The notes under the pieces are model-generated. The model did no database searches. It worked only from the letters and a program-made list of their open reading frames with translations, and had not been told where the DNA came from. From Symbiodinium natans (Eukaryota > Sar > Dinophyceae > Suessiales > Symbiodiniaceae): a DNA stretch of 64,000 bases. The translations under genes were made by a program, and so were the position numbers. Within the stretch, counting starts at the first letter, position 1. Every line of letters begins with the position of its first letter. The DNA is taken from assembly GCA_905221605.1 (NCBI GenBank), contig CAJNDS010002427.1, forward strand, positions 362,001 to 426,000, written 5' to 3'. This document shows, piece by piece, positions 61,298 through 64,000 of this stretch.

Positions 61298-61329
61298 TTA
61301 GGGGTTCAGGGCTCAGGGTTTAGGGTTTA
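61298..61329 (+). repeat. TTTAGGG array
   Basis: Four variant units, 13 nt after the preceding donor. Confidence 0.85.
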
Positions 61330-61687
61330 GAGTAGAGTCCGAAAGCCAAAAGCCACCAAAAGTCACAGACCCTGGGTCAACTGTTCGGTTAACTGCAAGT
61401 CCGGGAAAGGAGATGGGGCAAATCTAACCCAAACATGAAAGTGGTGACCGCAGCTTGACGGGATTGACAGCTGTGCTACACTTGCATGTACTTCTGACAT
61501 TTGCCGTGCGTTTCCACCCATTGCTACCCCAACACATGTGCAGTTTAGAAGCCTCGCCTGGTTGAAAAACCTCCCAAATCTCGACCTATTTCTGTGTGTT
61601 CAAGGACGGCCTACAAGTTGCAAAAGTTAAACTTTGAAACCCCGATCGAATTCCTGCGTCCTGCACAATAAAGCCCCGTTCTCCGAG

Positions 61688-61736
61688 GAAGGGGCCGCTG
61701 GCGGGCGCTCCAAGCGCAACAAGGACAAGAATGCAG
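61688..61736 (+). CDS. Candidate exon, 49 nt, Gly/Lys-rich
   Basis: Acceptor GTTCTCCGAG, donor ATGCAG|GTCGGG. Reads EGAAGGRSKRNKDKNA. A possible partner piece lies at about 61760-61822 (EDLSFNCELKA before GTAAGC). Confidence 0.3.
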
Positions 61737-62220
61737 GTCGGGCCTCATTGTGGGGGGGGGGGGGGGAGGGTCCACCAATGCGGAAGCTGAGGATCTGTCT
61801 TTCAACTGTGAACTTAAGGCAGGTAAGCCCAAGGCCTTCACACCTGCCCTGTCTTGCCTCCTCACCCCAGAAACCAAATCTCTGAGGGAGACAGCGGGGA
61901 TTTATCATTCGACAAGACGTCGAAGAGAGCCCCCTGACGCGAGCGGGGCGCCTGGCTGCTTGAGGAGAAGCTGTTGTTCAGTAAAGGGGGTTCTTTGCGT
62001 GGCGGAGCCGGTTTGTATAAGAGCTCATGTGGGGCCAGTGTTCAAAATTGCAACAGCTCTTTTTCGTGATTGTCACCTCCTTCATGTGACCATGTGACTT
62101 CTAGGCTCAAGTAAGGCCGCCAAGCCTCAACACCAACACACGTGGTTAGCCTCAAACCCAGGCTTTGCCTAACCACCGGCAGCCATAACTTCACGCTCCA
62201 CAAGCCCGACACACCAGAAA

Positions 62221-62344
62221 AGCCTCCTCCCCCTCCCTTCCCTCCCTTCTCCCCCTTTCCCTCCCTTCCCTCCCCTTCCCTCCCCCTTCCCTCCCCCTTC
62301 CCTCCCCCTTCCCTCCCCCTTCCCCCTTCCTCCTCCCTTCCCTT
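62221..62344 (+). repeat. CCCTTCC pyrimidine tract
   Basis: Repeated CCCTTCCCTCC words on the + strand. No gene recognised here. Confidence 0.9.
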
Positions 62345-63280
62345 ACCTCATGACCCGAACAAACCAAGTTGTAGTTGCCGATACGACGTCTTGTAGAATG
62401 TCCATCACGTTTGGCTTGGTCGTTGGAAGACAGGCTAGAATTCAGAGGCACAGCTTTCTAGGATGGGCAGCAAAAACAGTGGCAGAAGGAGAACACCACC
62501 CCAAATCACTACCAACGCAGGCTTGAAGCCACAACGTGCTTCCGTATTTCCATATCCAGAGTGAAGATGTGCGCACTTATAGTTTTACGTTGTTTCGCGT
62601 GCTTGCTGAGGTCATCCCCTGCTTCAAGGCGCGAGCTGGCCTGAGAACCCAACGCGGAGGGCATGCTGTTTTTACACCCTCAGTGGGGTTGTTAGGTTTG
62701 AAGAAGAACTGTGCCCGCCACAGACGACGCCAACACTGCGCTCTAGATTACCACTCTGCGACATAGGAGGACATGAAGGAGATAGGACAGGAACGAGGAC
62801 AGATATGAGGGTTCCAAATAAGACCCTGGATTTGAGCTTGTTGTATTATGAAGCAAGACAAGGCGAATCTGCTTTCCTTATTGCAACTTCTAGCATGCGT
62901 ATGCCCTGCAGGTATGCACTTTGGGGACAGGGTGGGACTATTTTGCTTTTTGCTAGGTTTTTTTTTTGCGGGGGGGGGGGGGATGGGGGGGGGGGGGAAC
63001 GGTCTCCTGGCGCCCTGGTCCTGGCCCTGTGTTTTGCTTGGTCCTGAGGCTCACTTGTCAACATTTCGTGGCTTATGTGGGATTTCCCCCAGTCCAGCCT
63101 GGCAGGAATCTGCGCTCAACACAAGCCACAAAATGATTGTCGGGAATCCAATCCCTCGAAAATACACCTCGCCCAGAGGGCATCGAAATGCTTGGCCTCC
63201 CCGTACCCACCCAAACCTCAAACCACACCAAACCTCCAACCATATTCTATCTCTGGAAAACCAAATTTTATCCACCCAAG

Positions 63281-63376
63281 TATGCCTTTGAGTTTGGAGA
63301 GGATGCTGCCAAGAAGTTAATGGACAGCGGCGTTGTCAGCCGCGTGGACGCAGACGAGGCAGCCAACGTGAAGAAG
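63281..63376 (+). CDS. Candidate exon, 96 nt
   Basis: Acceptor CCACCCAAG, GC donor AAGAAG|GCAGTG. 32 whole codons, helix-rich and charged: YAFEFGEDAAKKLMDSGVVS then RVDADEAANVKK. The same frame stays open to 63487 (AVRVAAEQALRRDCEEFRMR...), so it may be longer. Confidence 0.4.
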
Positions 63377-64000
63377 GCAGTGAGGGTTGCAGCTGAGCAG
63401 GCTTTGCGTAGGGATTGTGAAGAGTTCAGGATGAGGGCTCTAAGAGGCTCTCGAGATTTCTCAGAAAACCTCAACCCGAGCCCCAATTAATTCGATGTTC
63501 AAGGTTTTGAGGTTTAGGGCAAATTTTAGGGTGCAGCTGGTTTTATGAGACATGCAAGCAATTTGCCAGTGTGTGGCCGCTTTCTCTTTCACATGTCCGA
63601 CTGTTGGAGCTCCTGCAGTTGCAGCCGTGTGCTGTCAAGGCATTAGGTGTCAAATGGACTCATTGACAAGCAGCTGATATTACACAGACTCGAAATCAGG
63701 ATCCAGTAGCCGGGACATGCATGTTGGTCACAGATTCCTGATGAGGCTTTTCAAGTTGCAGTTTGCATGCGTGGCATGTAGGTTTGGGATGGGCGCTTTC
63801 CGAAGCAGGAAGCTGTTATGGCTGGCACTTCTTGCGGGCGTCCCAGCCCCACGCCAGCGCGCTTTCGTGGTTGGCACACGGCTCTGGCACATGCCAGCCA
63901 TGGGGGCATCTACTGACAGGCCGAGGCCGGTGAGGCGACAGGCCAAGCAGGCCGAGCTCCCCAAGAAGTGGCCAGGAGCCAGTGTAGGAGCGGTTGGCTC

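Larger units (their letters stand above)
27310..63376 (+). other. Region of scattered exon-like islands, probably one or more many-exon genes
   Basis: Islands of 18-245 nt, each open in at least one frame and bounded by AG and by GT, GC or GA, are spread over 36 kb on the + strand. Telomere-type arrays, simple repeats and MITE-like hairpins lie between them. Several islands encode heptad-like helices (for example VARLSREIELLQERQ and DIEALSRRLDALEAD), hinting at a coiled-coil protein for 32.7-42.6 kb. The number of genes, first exons and stops cannot be fixed. Stretches between the entries below hold only short random frames: in particular 29186-30139, 30600-31690, 39600-40140, 43810-45350, 48389-50357, 53371-56412, 56563-58937 and 61737-63280. 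Confidence 0.4.

Overview
The window looks like dinoflagellate nuclear DNA, most likely from the Symbiodiniaceae or a relative. The grounds are: (1) many tracts of the plant-type telomere repeat TTTAGGG/CCCTAAA; (2) a LINE-type retroelement carrying a cytosine-5 DNA methyltransferase, a combination I recall being described from Symbiodinium; (3) apparent introns with GT, GC and GA donors and AG|G acceptors; (4) fragments of multi-copy proteins typical of these genomes; (5) very sparse coding. No rRNA, tRNA, CRISPR or bacterial gene was recognised.

Layout. 0.1-3.6 kb (+ strand): two small protein genes of unknown function, each with an apparent 110-nt intron and a reading-frame change, separated by telomere-like DNA in head-to-head orientation and several palindromes. 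About 5.4-19.2 kb (- strand): one large, nearly intact retrotransposon. It reads from 19.2 kb down: a 5' leader with three palindrome-centred repeats; ORF-A (817 codons, one in-frame TAG, then 1281 codons including the DNA methyltransferase); an ATGA stop-start overlap; ORF-B (2167 aa: AP endonuclease, reverse transcriptase, CCHC finger, complete RNase H, and a C-terminal domain with motifs like a family A DNA polymerase palm); and a possible small fourth ORF. 19.2-20.0 kb (+): a frameshifted relic of a multi-copy dinoflagellate protein. 20-27.3 kb: almost gene-free, with an array of about 140-bp units, several minisatellites, two 0.5-0.6 kb purine-only tracts and one small ORF.

27.3-63.4 kb (+): many short, open, exon-like islands (18-245 nt) bounded by plausible splice sites. 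The DNA between them is rich in telomere-type arrays, about 25 in this part. Where an island touches an array, CCCTAAA usually lies just before the 3' splice site and TTTAGGG starts at or just after the 5' splice site. I read this as one or more genes with many small exons whose introns contain telomere-type repeats. Exon calls here are inferred by eye, and neither gene boundaries nor products can be fixed. Two MITE-like hairpin families also lie in this part.

The methyltransferase, endonuclease, RT and RNase H of the element would act together in its own target-primed copying and methylation. The host-like exons show no functional link to it.
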